DNA of 64,000 bases from Struthidea cinerea (Eukaryota; Chordata; Aves; Passeriformes; Corcoracidae). Location of the stretch: assembly GCA_013397865.1 (NCBI GenBank), contig VZTI01005325.1, forward strand, positions 644,778-708,777. The letters run 5' to 3'. How positions within the stretch are numbered: position 1 is the stretch's first letter; each line of letters starts with the position of its first letter. A program made the translations under genes and the position numbers. Under the pieces are notes generated by a model. It did not search any database. It worked only from the letters and a program-made list of their open reading frames with translations, and was not told the DNA's origin. Of this stretch, positions 1 through 49,900 are shown in pieces.

Positions 1-3000
1 GAACTTTCTGTCAAATGTCAGAGAGCATCTCTTAATCCCACCACTCTCAAAGACAGCTGGTGGGCAAGGGAATTTTTGAAAATCTGGCCACAGAAAACAC
101 TAACTGCATCTGTTAATGCTGACTTCTCTTCACAATCCCTTTTGGATATTCATAATTACATAGAAGAAAATTGGAAATTTTCTCTCTTGCTATTTTAGTA
201 GTATTTTCTCTTTTGAATGTCTTAGACTTTAGGCTACTTACAGTAGGAACTCTGTTCTCCATATTTACTGTGGAAATTCAGGCCTAGCCAAACTTAGGAC
301 ACTTGGCTGTTACCGCAATATATTTCTATGGCTAAATCACTGTTTGCCCTTTGATCTGCTGAAGGACTCACACGTGAACTTGCTATAGCACCATCCTCTA
401 TATGCCTCCTTCTTTTCAGTACTGAAAATAAATGCTCTGATCGCTCCATTTTCCCCACTAAGTCATGTGCACCTGTAGGACATCACTGTGGCCTTGGCAG
501 CTCAGATCTTAACAAATCTGTCTCACCTGAAAGTATTCATTTTAAGTTTTTCATTCTCTTCAAATAAAAATCCAGAAATACATTTCCAATCCTTAAATTG
601 AAATCTTATGAGATTTTGAAGATGTTATTACCTAGAGCAGAAACAGCTTTGGAGAAAGTCCTGGGGTTTTCTAACATATTTCCAATGGCATCCAAGAGTT
701 TGGGCAGTTTTTAGTTGCTCACGTTCTTTCTGATTTAACAAAAGTGGAATAAGCATCAAAGAAACACTGAGCAAGAAACTCAGAAGTGGACTACAAAAGC
801 TTACCAGAACTTGCCAGGAATATTTTGGTCTGCAAATCCATCTAGAAATGGATGGAAAGGTGGATTTCTTCTCGAGAGGGTCTGATTTCTGACAAGGAAG
901 TTTCCCTGACAGCATTTCGAAATGTCTGCCTGAGCTGAATAACAAGGAGCAAGGGTAGCTGCCAGGCAATTTCTACCCAGTTCTCTCCAGGACACTGGAG
1001 GCTGTTCTTACTTGTCTGAAAACCAGCTGTAGTCTATCCAGATTCCAGAGATTTCTCAGAGCAGCTTAAGAGAGAGTTTCTCATTTATGTAGATGAGAGG
1101 TTCTGGAATTAATCTTCTCCATGTTTTAATGTCCATGAAGATTTTAAAAATGAAATTTCATTTCAAGTCAGCCTCACCTCAGTGCAATGGTAACCCAGTG
1201 GGATGGTTTAGGTGAGATTAACTTTTAAAATATTTTCTTTCTGTAAAACTTGGCAGCAGCTGTGAATTTTTTCTTAGATGTATACTGTGCCACACACAAA
1301 TGTTCCTGCTCCAGACTAGAAATTAGTAAGCTTATATTGATAACAAGTGCACACAGTAAACAGGCTTCTGAATGGTTAAAAAGAACTGATTTTCTTTTCA
1401 TTTCTATACAGACTTGCCTCTTTCAGCTAGAGAATTCTGCTGGAAAGCCTTAAGTAGCCCAAAGGAAGTATGTAATGTCCTTCTGTGAAGTTTACCTGCT
1501 GCACAAATGCTCCTCCAGCTCTTCCTGCACCTGGGAGGGAAACTAGATCTGCTCATCAACAGCCATGGAGGGGTGGGAAATCATATGGACCAATACACAA
1601 ACCAGTCTTTCCAACACTGACAACTCATTCATGGGGTCAAACTGGTTAACAAATGAGTACTGACTTGGAAATGAATGTACAGATTTTTTTTTCTTTTTTT
1701 TTCTTTATTTTTTCTTTATTTATTTTTTTTCTTGTTTCTTTTTTTTTCTTTTTTTTTAAACTTCCAACTAACCTGAATAAACTTACCATTAAAGCATGGT
1801 AGTAATTGTGACCTGGCCCACATCCATTCTATTTCAGGATATGGGATTTCCAATGATTTAAAAAGTAGGACTATCCCACAACTTACACAATGTTTGCTGC
1901 ATTTGATCAAAAATTCAGTTGTTATTTTCAACTGATACTGAAATGTTAAAAGGTATTTTTAAAATGTTTTACTGCTATCCCTGAATACGAGGCTGTCACA
2001 AGAGACTGTTTTCACAGCCAGACAGAAAAAAAGTAATTCTCATGTTTGAATGATTTTTTTAAAAGCTACATTATTTAAATGATATAGCATTAGTTCTTTT
2101 TCTAGACATGGGCAGAAGAACTTATCTCTTAATTCGTTGTTGTAAAAGGAGAACAACCCATTAACCACACCACCGTGCTTTTACCCTGAAACCATTCTTT
2201 GTATGAATTCAAGTTGCTTATCAACTAAAATCTCAGACTTCTCTCTGAAAAGATTATATGGAAATATCCTAATATCCTCAGTATTTACAGCTGAACCTCA
2301 AGTGTATTACAGATAATTTCGTTTTTCTTTGAGTTTTTTTTTTTTAAGAGAGAAAGAGTGCGTTCTTTGGAGGAAGAGTTACGACAGTGTTTCTGAGATG
2401 GTGTTACCACTGAAATACAGCGTAACCATCACACTGAATTACAGGTCTTGGGAATGCTGGGAGCTGCCCTGCACTTTCAGGTTACAGCAGAGGATGGGTG
2501 TGCAGCCTTCTCCTCATGCTGCAGGGACAGCTCAGCACCTTTAAGCATCTCAAAGCTACCCACTAATAATAAAAACCACAATTTCTACTTCCCTGCCATG
2601 TTTTGCATCCAAGCCAGGACAGTGCTGCTGCCACCCCCTCAGCAAACAGGAGGTACCTGCTGTCCCCTCATCTCCCTGTTTGTGAAGCAGAACTGTGTCT
2701 TCACTGGGCCACCAAGCAGAGCTCAGCTCTCAGACAAAGTTGACAGAGCTGTGAAAACTGGACAGGGAGGACCCAACTCTGACAAACATGACAGGAATTA
2801 CTCAAGAATCAGCAAAAAAATAATTGCTTCCATGGCTACATGTCTGTGAAAGCTGGGTTTTCTTCACACCAACTGCCAGTGGGTGCTGATGCCAGATTTT
2901 CATGGTGCCTTTCTGCCAACTAGCTGACAATAATATGCCTTTTTGTTTCTGAAAGTGGAGATATGTTATGTTGCCTCATTTTATTCTAATGAGCAAAATA

Positions 3001-3858
3001 CCCACTACTTACATTTCCAAGCCAGCACGGGCAGGTTGCCTGGCCTAGCCTGTGATAAACAGGAGGCTAAGTAGACACCTCCTCTTTTGTTTTCATTTTC
3101 TAATATTGCTTTCACCACCTTGGAAGGGGTAAAAATAATATCACCCAAGACAAGAAGAACGAGATGGGAGGGATATACAGTTTAGTTGACAACACAGACC
3201 TCATGCAAGTAAAGGGAAGTCCATTTTTAAATCAAGAGAATCTGATTTCAGGCCAAGTTGGAAACCACAGCAGATAAACGCTTGCCTTAAACTGGGTGAG
3301 TCAAATTCTTAATTTGTGTTAAAGAAAAAAAAAAATTTTGTATTGACTCAACACTGAGCCCATACAGCATTGAGATGAATCCAAAACCATGATGCATTAG
3401 CAAGCAAAAGATTATGATGTCACCACAAATGTTATGAAGTCAATATTTCCAAAACATAAAAGCAGAAAAACAGATTTACAGGAATGAGATGGGCCAAGTT
3501 AGGACTTTTTTATTTTATTCTTACTTTTCCTTTGAAGAATAGTAAATAAAGCTGTCCAATTTGCCATCATAATGCTTGTTTTCTATATTGCTTATTGACA
3601 TGACATAAATAGTATATAAAATGGAATGATTACAGGTTTTAGAGCAACTTAATTGACGGAAATAACTCTGTGCATCTGTTTTTCATTTTCAATTTTGTAC
3701 ATATCAGTACTGAGCTATTTTCATTTAGCCATACCTCTGGGATTCAACTTTTTGCTTCTATCTTTACAGACCTGGTATAGTCATTTTATGGTAAAAGGGA
3801 TGGGGTGGAGGAGAGGAACAAATAATAGGTGAAGCTGCAGCAAATGGCACAAGGATAC
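1..3858 (-). other. MAPK10: MAPK10 intron 3' of the last visible exon (partial)
   Basis: This stretch runs from the donor of the 3859-3930 exon to the left edge. I searched the minus strand for the next expected JNK exon, which begins with IDQWNKVIEQLG, and for the alternative 72-bp exon with a GTDH-type ending. I found neither, so the intron probably continues outside the window. The only distinct structure is a T-rich low-complexity run at 1684-1757. A 133-codon open frame on the plus strand (2448-2849) has no recognisable domain and is treated as chance. Confidence 0.7.
1684..1757. repeat. T-rich low-complexity tract
   Basis: About 74 bases are almost entirely T, with scattered C and A (TTTC/TTTA-like units). 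In the MAPK10 sense direction it is A-rich. It could be the decayed tail of a retroposed element on the minus strand, but no element body is recognised next to it. Confidence 0.85.
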
Positions 3859-39474
<35,616 letters not shown>

Positions 39475-39829
39475 AAATACCTGCAATTAAAAAAAAGCAG
39501 ACATAGAAATCTTGTCTGGCTGCTGATGTGCAAGTATGATGCAGCTCTAGCTACATTTGGATTCTAAAACCAACCTGAGTTTTACCTTTTACCCAGCTTG
39601 TGAAAAACAGAAATGCTGTAACACTGAACTGTAAAAAAGCTTTGAATTCTTTCTGATGCTTGTCAAGGTTATGGCCCAAAAAAGACTTGGTTACATCTGG
39701 AAAACTTTATAGTAACTGGTGCTAAACAATGTGAGAACAGGAGATACTTCTTATTATGGGGAGGAAAAAACTAAGTCCTAAATTGACAAGTATTAGGAAA
39801 GCTATAGAAGTGGAAAGACTAATTACATC

Positions 39830-40290
39830 ACTGTATAAGTTCATGGCACAAACACTTTGTGAACATCCCAGATAGTTCTGGTTCTGGTCTTAACATTCTA
39901 CCACTAGAAAAGCTACAGGAAAGGGCAGTAAGAAGGGTCCAAAGCACATAGAGATTCCTTACATGAAACAGCCTCACAGACTGGGGATGTATTTCTTTTA
40001 GCCTAGACAAGAACTGAGTGGGAATATGCTAGAGATCCATAAAATGAGTGGCATATTGAAAAATTATTTTCCGCTTTTCTTTTCAAATAAAAGAAATAGG
40101 TGTCACCAAGTTATGTTATCAGAGTTAGAATCAGCAAGGAAATAATTCTTCATACACTGTTTTGTCACAGTGAAACTCTCTGTCTCATGTTGCTGTGGAA
40201 GCCAGAAGTCAACATAAGCACTAATATGATTAGGCAAATTCACATAAGAAGAAACCTGCTGAAGGCTATTAACCTCAAAAATACCACCCC
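39830..40290 (+). mobile_element. Ancient CR1/L3-like LINE 3' fragment
   Basis: The segment follows the layout of old amniote CR1/L3 3' ends. TTTAGCCTAGACAAGAACTG and ATATGCTAGAGATCCATAAA (MAPK-unrelated, CR1 'tagaggtctataaaat' block) come first. AATAGGTGTCACCAAG, TTGCTGTGGAAGCCAGAAGT, GATTAGGCAAATTCACA and GAAGGCTATTAACCTC follow in the expected order. It is heavily diverged, consistent with insertion long before birds diversified. It lies about 350 bp upstream of the first coding exon, antisense to the gene. Confidence 0.78.
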
Positions 40291-43200
40291 TGACTCAAGA
40301 CACCCCTGAGTCACAGTCTGCCACTCCATGCTCAGCCTATTTCTGGATTTCCCAGACATCTGATACGGGCCCAGGGAGCCATAGACTAGGCTAGACAGGC
40401 CTCCCTGTGCACCCTATTACAGCTGTTTCAATTTAGTTCCACAGCTCCACATCCAGCTCTGCCTGACCAATCCTGTCCTAGCTACGTTCTAGTGTGGCAC
40501 ATTAATGAAAAACACCCACAGCGATGTTATCGGGCTGAGATAGGTAGCTGTGTCACAAGACTTTGGAGCACATCGATTCTTCTGCGTGACTCCAAAAAAC
40601 CACAAAAACCCCAGCCAAATACACAAAACAAAAACCTGTTAACAATACAATGAAAAAACCAGCAACTTTCAGCTAAAATTGGATAAATAATACAGAACTT
40701 CATGTTTTTCTTTTAAATATAAGCTCATTGTAAAGAGATAAAAATGCAAACAAAACAACCCTCCAATCATCACTCCATAAAGTCATGATTCTGAAACGCT
40801 ACGTAGCTACTTATGGCACTTGTCTTCAACAGGAACAATTAACTAACTTCAAGTGAAAATGGCACTAAATAAGGCAAGACTTAATTTGGAGTAAGTTCAA
40901 CTCACACCAACTGATTAGGAGTAAAGAAGCTACAAGAAAGTATTCACCAATATTGCCAACTTCAATGCATCATGTGCTCCCACACGTGTTTAATTTTTAA
41001 TGAATGAATGTATGAATAATCCTGTTATGAAGCAAGTTTATGACCTTTTCTTCATCATGTTACAGTGTCTGAGATTGCTGTCTCACTGCCCAGCGAGTCA
41101 TTGCCAGAGTTATAATAGTTTATATTAGAACAAAAAGAAGAAAGGAAGGTGGTTTTGTTTTTTTGTTTTTTTTTAAAAAAGAAGGAAAAAAGCTTTTAAC
41201 ATTTGTCATACTGCTAATGATTTCTGGAAAGCCAGCAGGTAATTACACTGTCATGCTGCAGATATATACACTGGCTTATGCATTATATTGCTATTATAAT
41301 CAATGACTGAAATGTCAATAGCCAGGACATACCACGTTCAAGACAGAGCCTATTGGTGGAAAGTGAAGAAAGGAAGGGAAGAAAATCAGGGGAATTTGGT
41401 TTCTCCCTGAATTTGCTGTGAGGGTCTATTGAGAAGACACACTTTGCATTATATATGCATTTCTAGTCATACCCCGCTCCTCAGCTGTCCACAGGAATCA
41501 CTGTAGCTGTTAATGGTCACCCTGGGCAGAACAACAGACTGGTGAGTTTTATGAACTGGAATGCATTTTAGAATTTATTATGCTGTCCTTGTGTGCAGTT
41601 AATGCTTATAAAATAATAGAAGCATGATATGTTTTAATGGCCTAGATCAATACCCATATTCCTCTGTACCTGAGATACACCGAATGAATCACCACGGAGC
41701 TGAGTTCCTCCAGTTGTACAACAGGAATGAATGCCACCTTTCCGTGGCACAGAAAGGCGGACCCAGGACAAAACACACTTGAGTTCATGTTTTACAGAGT
41801 GCTTATTGAATTCATACAAAAGTCCCTTCAGTGCCCTGTAAGTAATCACACGTGTATGTAAACTTCTAATTCCTTCAGGCAGAAAACACATTCACACCCA
41901 GCTGCGCAGATCTCCTTGATCACGTCTTCTCTGGTGCGAGCTGACACCACATCACTTGAGATGTTTAAGAAGTGTCAGAATAAAGAACTGGCCTGATGCT
42001 GAGATAATTGTGTTACAATATAAAGCAGTTATAAAACAAGAAGCTACTGAGACAAACAGCGTCACTCACCAGGGATTGGAGCTTTACGTGAGAGCGTAAG
42101 CATCCAATATTTCTTTACCCCACTTCTGGCACTTAACCTTTTCAATCTTGACTGAAATCACCCAAGGGGGGAAGAACTGGGAGAATGGAACAGTGCTGAT
42201 AGAATAAAACACTCTGGGAAGCCAGAGATTGCAGTAGCATCACAGGGAGAAAACCCATCTGTGAAACACCAATGCCACAACTGGATCCCAAATCTTCATC
42301 ATGATCAAGGCATCTGTATGCCAGAACCCATAAAAACATACAAGACTCAGCAGCAAACACGTGATCTACTTTCAGGCAAAACAAAACTAGGAGGCACAAA
42401 AATCAGGAGGAGGAAAGTAGACATGAAGACAAGATAAAGAAAATCCTGAAAATCCTCTGATCTCTACAGTGATACAGCCCCCAAGAGAATTGCTGGCTGG
42501 AACCACTGAGGCTTGGCCTCTACCTAGCCTGCTGCTTTGCCATCCTCTTCTTCACTCCACTCTTCCTCCCTTATGGAAAGCTATTCTTCAAAACAGAATG
42601 TGGACTAAAGACATGCCCAAATTTCAGGCAAGAACTTCTCTTTACCTGCAGTGCTCCTATCAAGTCTGCCTTTTCTGGACAAGGACTTTTTACTTTTAAT
42701 AATGGTTATCTGTCTCTCCAGGGGTCAGGAGGATTATCTCATTATTATTCAAACAGCTCTTTGAAGACTGAAAGGATTAAATCAATACTATTAGTATAAT
42801 TACTGAGAGCAGAGAAGAAACCATGCAATGAGAGCAGTTAAAACAGACTAGAAAACCAACAGTAGCTATAGTTCTCAAATACAGCCTCCCACAGTAAATC
42901 TTTCTGCGGGTCCTTGAATTCTTTCCTCACCCTCAGTGCTGTATGATATTGGTACCCAGGGAATGTCTGGGCAATTTGGCCCAGTCAGATTAAATCTTTT
43001 GGCCTAGGGAGCGTTGTTTCCTACCCAGGCTGCACTATCATTCACATAAGTGGCTCCTGGATCATGGACAGAAAGGCTGCGTTTGCCTTAAGCCTAAGAG
43101 ATGCAAACCTCAAGTCTGAGAGGTCTGGGCTGTTGCTGTGCTGCTCCAAGGAGAGCCTAAGCACTTGCACCCACCATGTTGAGCTCTTTCATCTGTGAAA

Positions 43201-46200
43201 AGCATCACAGTCACTTTCTTGTGAGAAATTACTTTCACGATGGTTTCTCATTCCTGTATCCCCTAATCAACAGACATATCCCTCATGCCCAGTGGATATT
43301 GCCTCGGCCTGCCACAGTATATTTAAAGCTTTTTGTGAAAGTTCAGAAGGCCAGTGGCAATCCTCAGGAAAGTTCCATGTAACTTTAATTCAGAGACATG
43401 AAGGAGCCAGCTGCCCTGGTTGGCTGGAATACTGCTTTCTTCATCACAGCCCAGGCAAGCAGGGCTGCTCATCTCAACCCACAGCACAACCATCTGTGTC
43501 AAATGCACCAATCCAGGGCTGAAACAAGGTTATTCATGAGGAAAAACTGCAGCAGCCTTTTGACCTGTATTTAAACAAGGTTTCTGTACTTGAAATTAAT
43601 ATCCCAAACTAGCCCTGGTGCTGTTCTCACCACCTCCCATGCTCCTGAGACCATACTCTGAGAGGTATTTACATGTCCTACAACAAAACAAAATGGAAAC
43701 AAATACTTAAAATCCTAATTTTAAAAGTAGCCCCACATGAAATTTTAAAAAAAAGTTAAAAAATTAGAAGTGCAAATTCCAGTTTAAACAGGAATCAAAT
43801 GGCAGCTGGAGATAGAGTAGACAGAACTACTTGTATGTAAAACTTCACTAGATTTAAACCTGGCACAGAGTGGCTGCAAACTGGAAGGTTGTAAAACAAT
43901 CACAGGACACCCACCAATAAAATGCTATAATCTCTGCTCAGTCCCATCAATTGTGATAGTCTCAATCATAAGGAGAAGCAATATATATTCATATCAAGAA
44001 ATCAAATCCAGCATTTCTGTTTATTTGATATTACCACCCAAATATATGACATGTGCACAATGGGTATAGTGAATGTGCTCCCTATCTTCACTGATATGTA
44101 GTTCTCTACTTGTGCCACAAAAGGAGAATTAAAGTATTTATTACTTCCTCACTAAATATTTCATTAATGAACATAAAGATTCAGAGCATGAAAAAAATAA
44201 ATGAAATTGCACCATCACTTAAAGTTATTTTAAAAACCCATCCTGTCCTAATTCAAGGAGAGGGGGCAATTGATCAATTCAGTTGTCACTTAAAAACGGT
44301 CTTGAAAAACACTAATGTTCAAAGATTAACATTTATGAATTATTAATGCTTCCTCTTTTGAAAATGTGTTTGAATAATTTCATGCATTTCCAGTACTGGA
44401 ATTACCCTCTACTTTATCTGAAAATATGTACTCTCACCACAGTATCTTATAAGTTCTCTGAAGCTTTCAGTAATGCTCTCAGTCCCGTAACTATATTTTA
44501 TCTTTGCTGAAACTCGGCTATTCTGCCCTGTGTAAACAACAAGAAGAATGTAGGAAATAATGAAGACCTGACCAAATTCACACAGTATGACAAAGTGTAC
44601 CAGCAGAGAATGGCAATATCTGATCCCCAAACTCCTACAGAATTCAAACGTAGACTCTGACATCTTTAACACGCTGGATCAAGAAAGAAGTCCTGCAATT
44701 CACCCACATTGTTCATATAATTGCTGCCAGTTATAATAGGGATATATATGTTCAAATATCCTATCAAATTGGTCTTCACTCCAGAAACCAAATCTTTAGG
44801 CTTATCAGCAATTTTTATATAACTTTTTTTCTTTCAGATCTAATGTACAGCACTGCAACAGGAGATCCACTGCTGAACAAGAAGCTTCAAGACACCTCAG
44901 AGGATAAATATGAACCGAAATTTGCAAGTGGATTAATAATAGTCAAAGAGAGTGTTTCTACTGCAAAAGGGTGCTTTTCTGTTGTGTCTATGCTCCCATT
45001 TTAATTATTCTTGGAATAACCAGGGAAAGGAGTGGTGTGAACAGGGTAATTATTAAGGCTATATCCCTGCAGAAACTGATCATCTTCCACTGGGATGAGA
45101 AGTGATGGCATGTTAAAATTCACAAGAATCATGCAAGTAGCTCAAAAACTGAGCTTCTGGAAAAGAGAATGAAGAGGAAAGAATTTAGGAATAGCACTGA
45201 AAAGGAAATATATATGAAGAAAAAAGAACAAACAAACTGAAAAGACAAAGGACTGATAAGCAGATATTTCTAATGATCACAGCTCACATGCAGAAGAGAG
45301 GAACAAATGAGCTCTTGGCCTTGCTACCAGCTTCTCATTTTTTTCTCCAGCCAATTATTACGAGAATTTCTCATCTGACAATATTTGGTCTAAATGCCCA
45401 AGCTATAACAGTCCAAGATTTCACATCCCGAGGTAATACTTACTGTTATGAACAGGTATTATCAGGAAAAGAGCCTACTCCTGCAAGATGCTGCAGCAGA
45501 TTAATTAGTCAAACTTCATGATGATCTTGTCATAATCTCTCATACCATCTTTTCATTTGCAGCTGAGTATCTTCGCTCCCTGAATAAATCCTAGCCACTT
45601 CCTAGAGGCGTTAAATTAAACTTTGATGTTGGAAGCAGCTCTGAATTTGCATAGGATGAACCTGGAGTTGTAAGTGTGCGAGACCATGGCTACTACTGTC
45701 AGCAAAAAAATGAAGAAAAGCTAACTGGAAGGAGATGAGCACAGTAAAACCTGCCTCACATAAGATAACCTTTTCCACGATGGTGAAAGCAAGATTTTAA
45801 TTTTTTTCTGAAGCATTTTTTCCTGTTGTGGCATTTGATTTTAATCTGCTTTCTCTTTCTGAGGAAAAAAGAAAAAGATAAAAAACTGAGGTAACTGTCT
45901 CAGCACAGCTGAACGAAAAATTCTGCCCTCTCGGAAATTTGTTTTTCTCTATTAAAAAAATAAAATCAATATAAAGCTGTTCCTTAGATAAATGTCAGTG
46001 GCAAAGCTGCCTGAAGGTATGTACTGAATCATATCAAAACTATTTTTAATACACTCCCAAGTCAACCTCCAAACCTAATTCAAATTCAGTTACATTTGCC
46101 TTCTACACACATGTCCCTGGCACTTTATGGCTGGTGAAAATGACCTATCTTTTATAGAATACATAGAGAAAAATACTTAATTATTGTCTGCATCAAGCAG

Positions 46201-46809
46201 AATCAAGAAAATTAATAGATTTGAACAAATTATATATTTTATTGTTTGAATAGTTTGGAATCCATTTCTGATTAGTTGAACTGTATGCCACTGGATCTCA
46301 TTCTTACAAGGCTGCTCTGTTACACGTTAACCACCCCATTAATGAAGGGTGCATGTAAAAACAATGAATATTCCCGTGAAAAGCAAAATTCTAACTTTGG
46401 GACAAATGTATGAAAGGCCAGGGCACTTAGATCCTGTTACAGATCCTGTTTCAGGGTACCTCCATTATGTGGCACTGTAGTAAACAGCAATTTCTGTAAC
46501 TGTTTCATTCAATTTAGGGGAAAAACTGACGGGTTTGGTCACTTAAGAGGAAAAATTATGCAACCAAAATAGTATTTAGCCATGCTTTTAATTATTTGAT
46601 AAAAATTATATTACATTCTACCAACGCTCATCTTTCCTATAGAAAAGTATGCATGATGGAGATACGAAAAGCTGTTCAGGACTGTGGAATAACCTGCTCA
46701 GCTGCAACATCTGTATTTATCATCACAGCTCTGAAAGGACTGTGTAATTGGCCACTGAACCAAGCCAGCTAATTCACACCTCACGCTTATTCAGGAACAC
46801 AGCCAAAAA

Positions 46810-46910
46810 AATCACTCACATTGGAAGGGACCTTAGGACAACTATAATCCAAATTTTGTAATCAAAACAGGGACAGTTGCTTCAGTTGTTTGCAAGTTTA
46901 GGGTGCTCAG
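46810..46910 (-). mobile_element. CR1 LINE 3'-end fragment (diverged)
   Basis: CACATTGGAAGGGACCTTAG followed by TCCAAATTTTG and AAAACAGGGACAGTTGCTTC matches the complement of the CR1 3' end ('gttggaagggacc ... tccaaccccctg ... cagggacac'). The plus strand shows the complement, so the element is on the minus strand, sense with MAPK10. Confidence 0.7.
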
Positions 46911-49900
46911 TCCCTGCCTTGGTTTGTATTTGCATATTAATACAGTAGCCACACAACCAAAAACACTATTACTCTAAAAAATGTAAGAAGCTTAGTTCTG
47001 GAGTGCAAGGCTGTGCCCATGAGCAGATTACACCGTAAATTCTGCAGCTACAAAACAGCTTATTTCTCAAACAACTAAAATACAGATTCATTTGTTTCTG
47101 AAAAGCTTTTCCCCCTTCTAAGCTTTAACATTTGCAAATTTTAATTACTCCCATAGCAAAACACTACTAGAACAACTCATCTCCAGGATGCAAGCAGGAT
47201 TTGTCGCAAAATCTCTGCAAGCTGTTAATATCAAATGGCAGTTACATATTGTTTTACAAAACACAGAAAATATTTTGATACTTTCTGGCTTCTTTTGATT
47301 AAAACCCTAAATACATGAGAAAAAAAAAATCTTAATGGAGTAAGAAAATGCCTTGTGTTTCTGATGATCAAGAGCTAACGACATGATGCAAGAGTGGAAA
47401 GAACAGCTGGTCTGTTGCTCGATTGTAGCTGTACACCTATGCTGCTGTTGTTTAGAATGGATCATGCTAGTGTAGAATGGCTAAAGAAAGAAGCACACCT
47501 TTGATTTAGGCAGATACAGACCCAGCAAGAGTGGGTGTTTGCTTGCTCCAGTCCAGCTGTAGTTAATGCTGGGTAAAAGTTCTCCAAAGCATAAGGAATA
47601 ATAATGATAATTATTTATCCACTGAATACGGTTAAAGTTCCAGAGTCCCACAAAACAATGGGAGATGAACTGTTTAAAGAAGGCATTGCTGCTGCTGCCA
47701 AGGGGTGTTGCTGCAAGTGCCATTTGTTTTTCCATATGCAAAACCAGAAATACAGTAGATGATTAATGCAAAAATGCAGAATCATGAAGGCTACTGTTAG
47801 TTTCCTCTTATAATGATAACTGCAAACTAGCACATTAAGAAACAATTTACAGGTTTGTGAACTTAGACTGGACAGGTAAGGAGTGATCAAAACCAAATCA
47901 TGTTCTTTTTAGGTTTTTATATAAAAGTAAACCAAGGAAAAGCGTGTTAAAACACAAAAGGTAATCGTCACAAGAAAGTAATTTCTTTTCTTTGGTTCTC
48001 TTTGTCCTGTAGCATTGGAACAAAGTGACTTTGATAAAATCAGGGGATAGGAATTTCTTTGGTAAGAAAAAAAGGAGCCAAAGAGGCAAAGTCTGCAATT
48101 TTCTAGACAAACCATTTGGGAAAAGAAAAAGCAGAAATCAAAACAGGCTATTTCATAACTCCTCCCTCCTCGTTGCCACTAAGACACAGAGATACTAGCT
48201 CATACATCTTTCTGACTGCAGGGAAAGTCTCCCTGCTATGGGTAAACAACAATTTGGAATTGATTTTTCCAGGCAGAGGCCCACAGCACCACTTAAAAGC
48301 ATGGGTGCCCTCAGAGTTACACAGAAATGCTGTAACTGGTTAAAGCAGTGCTGAAGCACAGACGTTTTAGACAAACAGGTAACTCTGTCTCTCTTATTCT
48401 CAGGTTGCTGAGGAAAGTTCCCAGAAATACTTGACTCTGCTGAGGAACCAGGGTTCAGAGACAGGGATAAAAGGCTTTCAAAATCTGCACAAACATGCAA
48501 GGTCCAACAAGTCATAGGAAATCAAGATTTTCACAGGTACTGAATGTAACTCAAATGCAAAATGACATCAAAAACTGTATTCTTTTTTGTGTCACAGCTC
48601 TCCTCGGAGCTGGGAAGAGGGGAGAACAGCAACAAATATGAGTGTCTGACCCAGTAAGTCAAGGGGGCTAAGGATAATAAAGGAACAAGCTCAAGTGACT
48701 TGGGTACACCAGATGGATTGAGGACTTCTCTCCCCCAAAACACTACCATTAATAAGGTGAGGTATACCCCAGAAAGAACAAGCTGAGCATCCTTGAGACA
48801 GTCTTTGCCACCAGAACTCTGTGGTGAGTAACGCAAGGAGTCACCAGGGAAAGAAAGACCGAAGGAAAACTGAAATGACAAACCTCTGTATTACTTTGAA
48901 AGAATTTGGACTGGAGTACACAAGATGAGTATCTCAAAGTGATACATTGACATGAAAAGGGTAAACATGTATTTTACATAAATACTTTTACTAAAGAATT
49001 TAAGAACTACAGGAACACAACCTTATCCTACTTCTGACTCCCTAAACGTAAGTGCAGGAGAAATACTCAAGCTCTTCTTTTTAGCACCTTCTTATGAAAT
49101 TTTTAAAATGCTGCAATCCATAGCTTGCTCTTCTGATGTTTTTGGCTTCTTTTTCACCTATGATTCAATTACCAGAGCTTCTCCACAGCTAGAAACCTTC
49201 TGATGTCCATAGTGCCAAGCTTTCTTTAGGCTCACAAGAAGATAGCGAGATAAATACTCTTCATTTTGTCCAGCCTTTCACACTTGATTAATTCTATTCC
49301 CTATAAATCATTAACCTATCTGCCTTATACCCATCCCAGTTAGACTACAAGCTTGGACAATATAAACACTGCACATTCTGCAAATCTTCATGTACACAAC
49401 CTATCAAATCAGTAGCAATAATAATCACATCCCTTACACGTGTTCATAACGCTCATGGTCATCTGAAGAAGAGAAAGCTCTTAAGGGAGATGTAAACCCA
49501 AATGCCCTCTTTGTTCTAGGAAAATCTCAACCATTTATTGTGTGTGCCCAAGGCATAAATGCTTCCTAGAGCTCCCATGGGGACAGTGCAGCTTTGCATT
49601 AGCCTCAGTGGAGGCCCGTGCTCATAAAACATAACACGGCCCTTGCACAATCCCACTGGAGCGCTGGCATTCACTGTCCTGAACTAGAAATGTAAACATG
49701 AATGAAAAAAAAAGTAGAACTCGGTCATATGCCAGAGCTCTAGAGTTTGGGATTAAGGTTTCAAGGCTTTACAGTGGTTTTTTTTTTTTTTTTTGGTGGC
49801 AGCCTTTATCAAGGGCTCAGCAGGGGATGGTTTTCTGTCTCTGAAACATCTGTTGGCCACTAAAATCCCAATTTTAGCTCTTTTCTTGCAGCAGGCAAGC

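Noticed and set aside
2448..2849. 133-codon plus-strand frame
   Set aside because: No known family recognised and no gene-like context.
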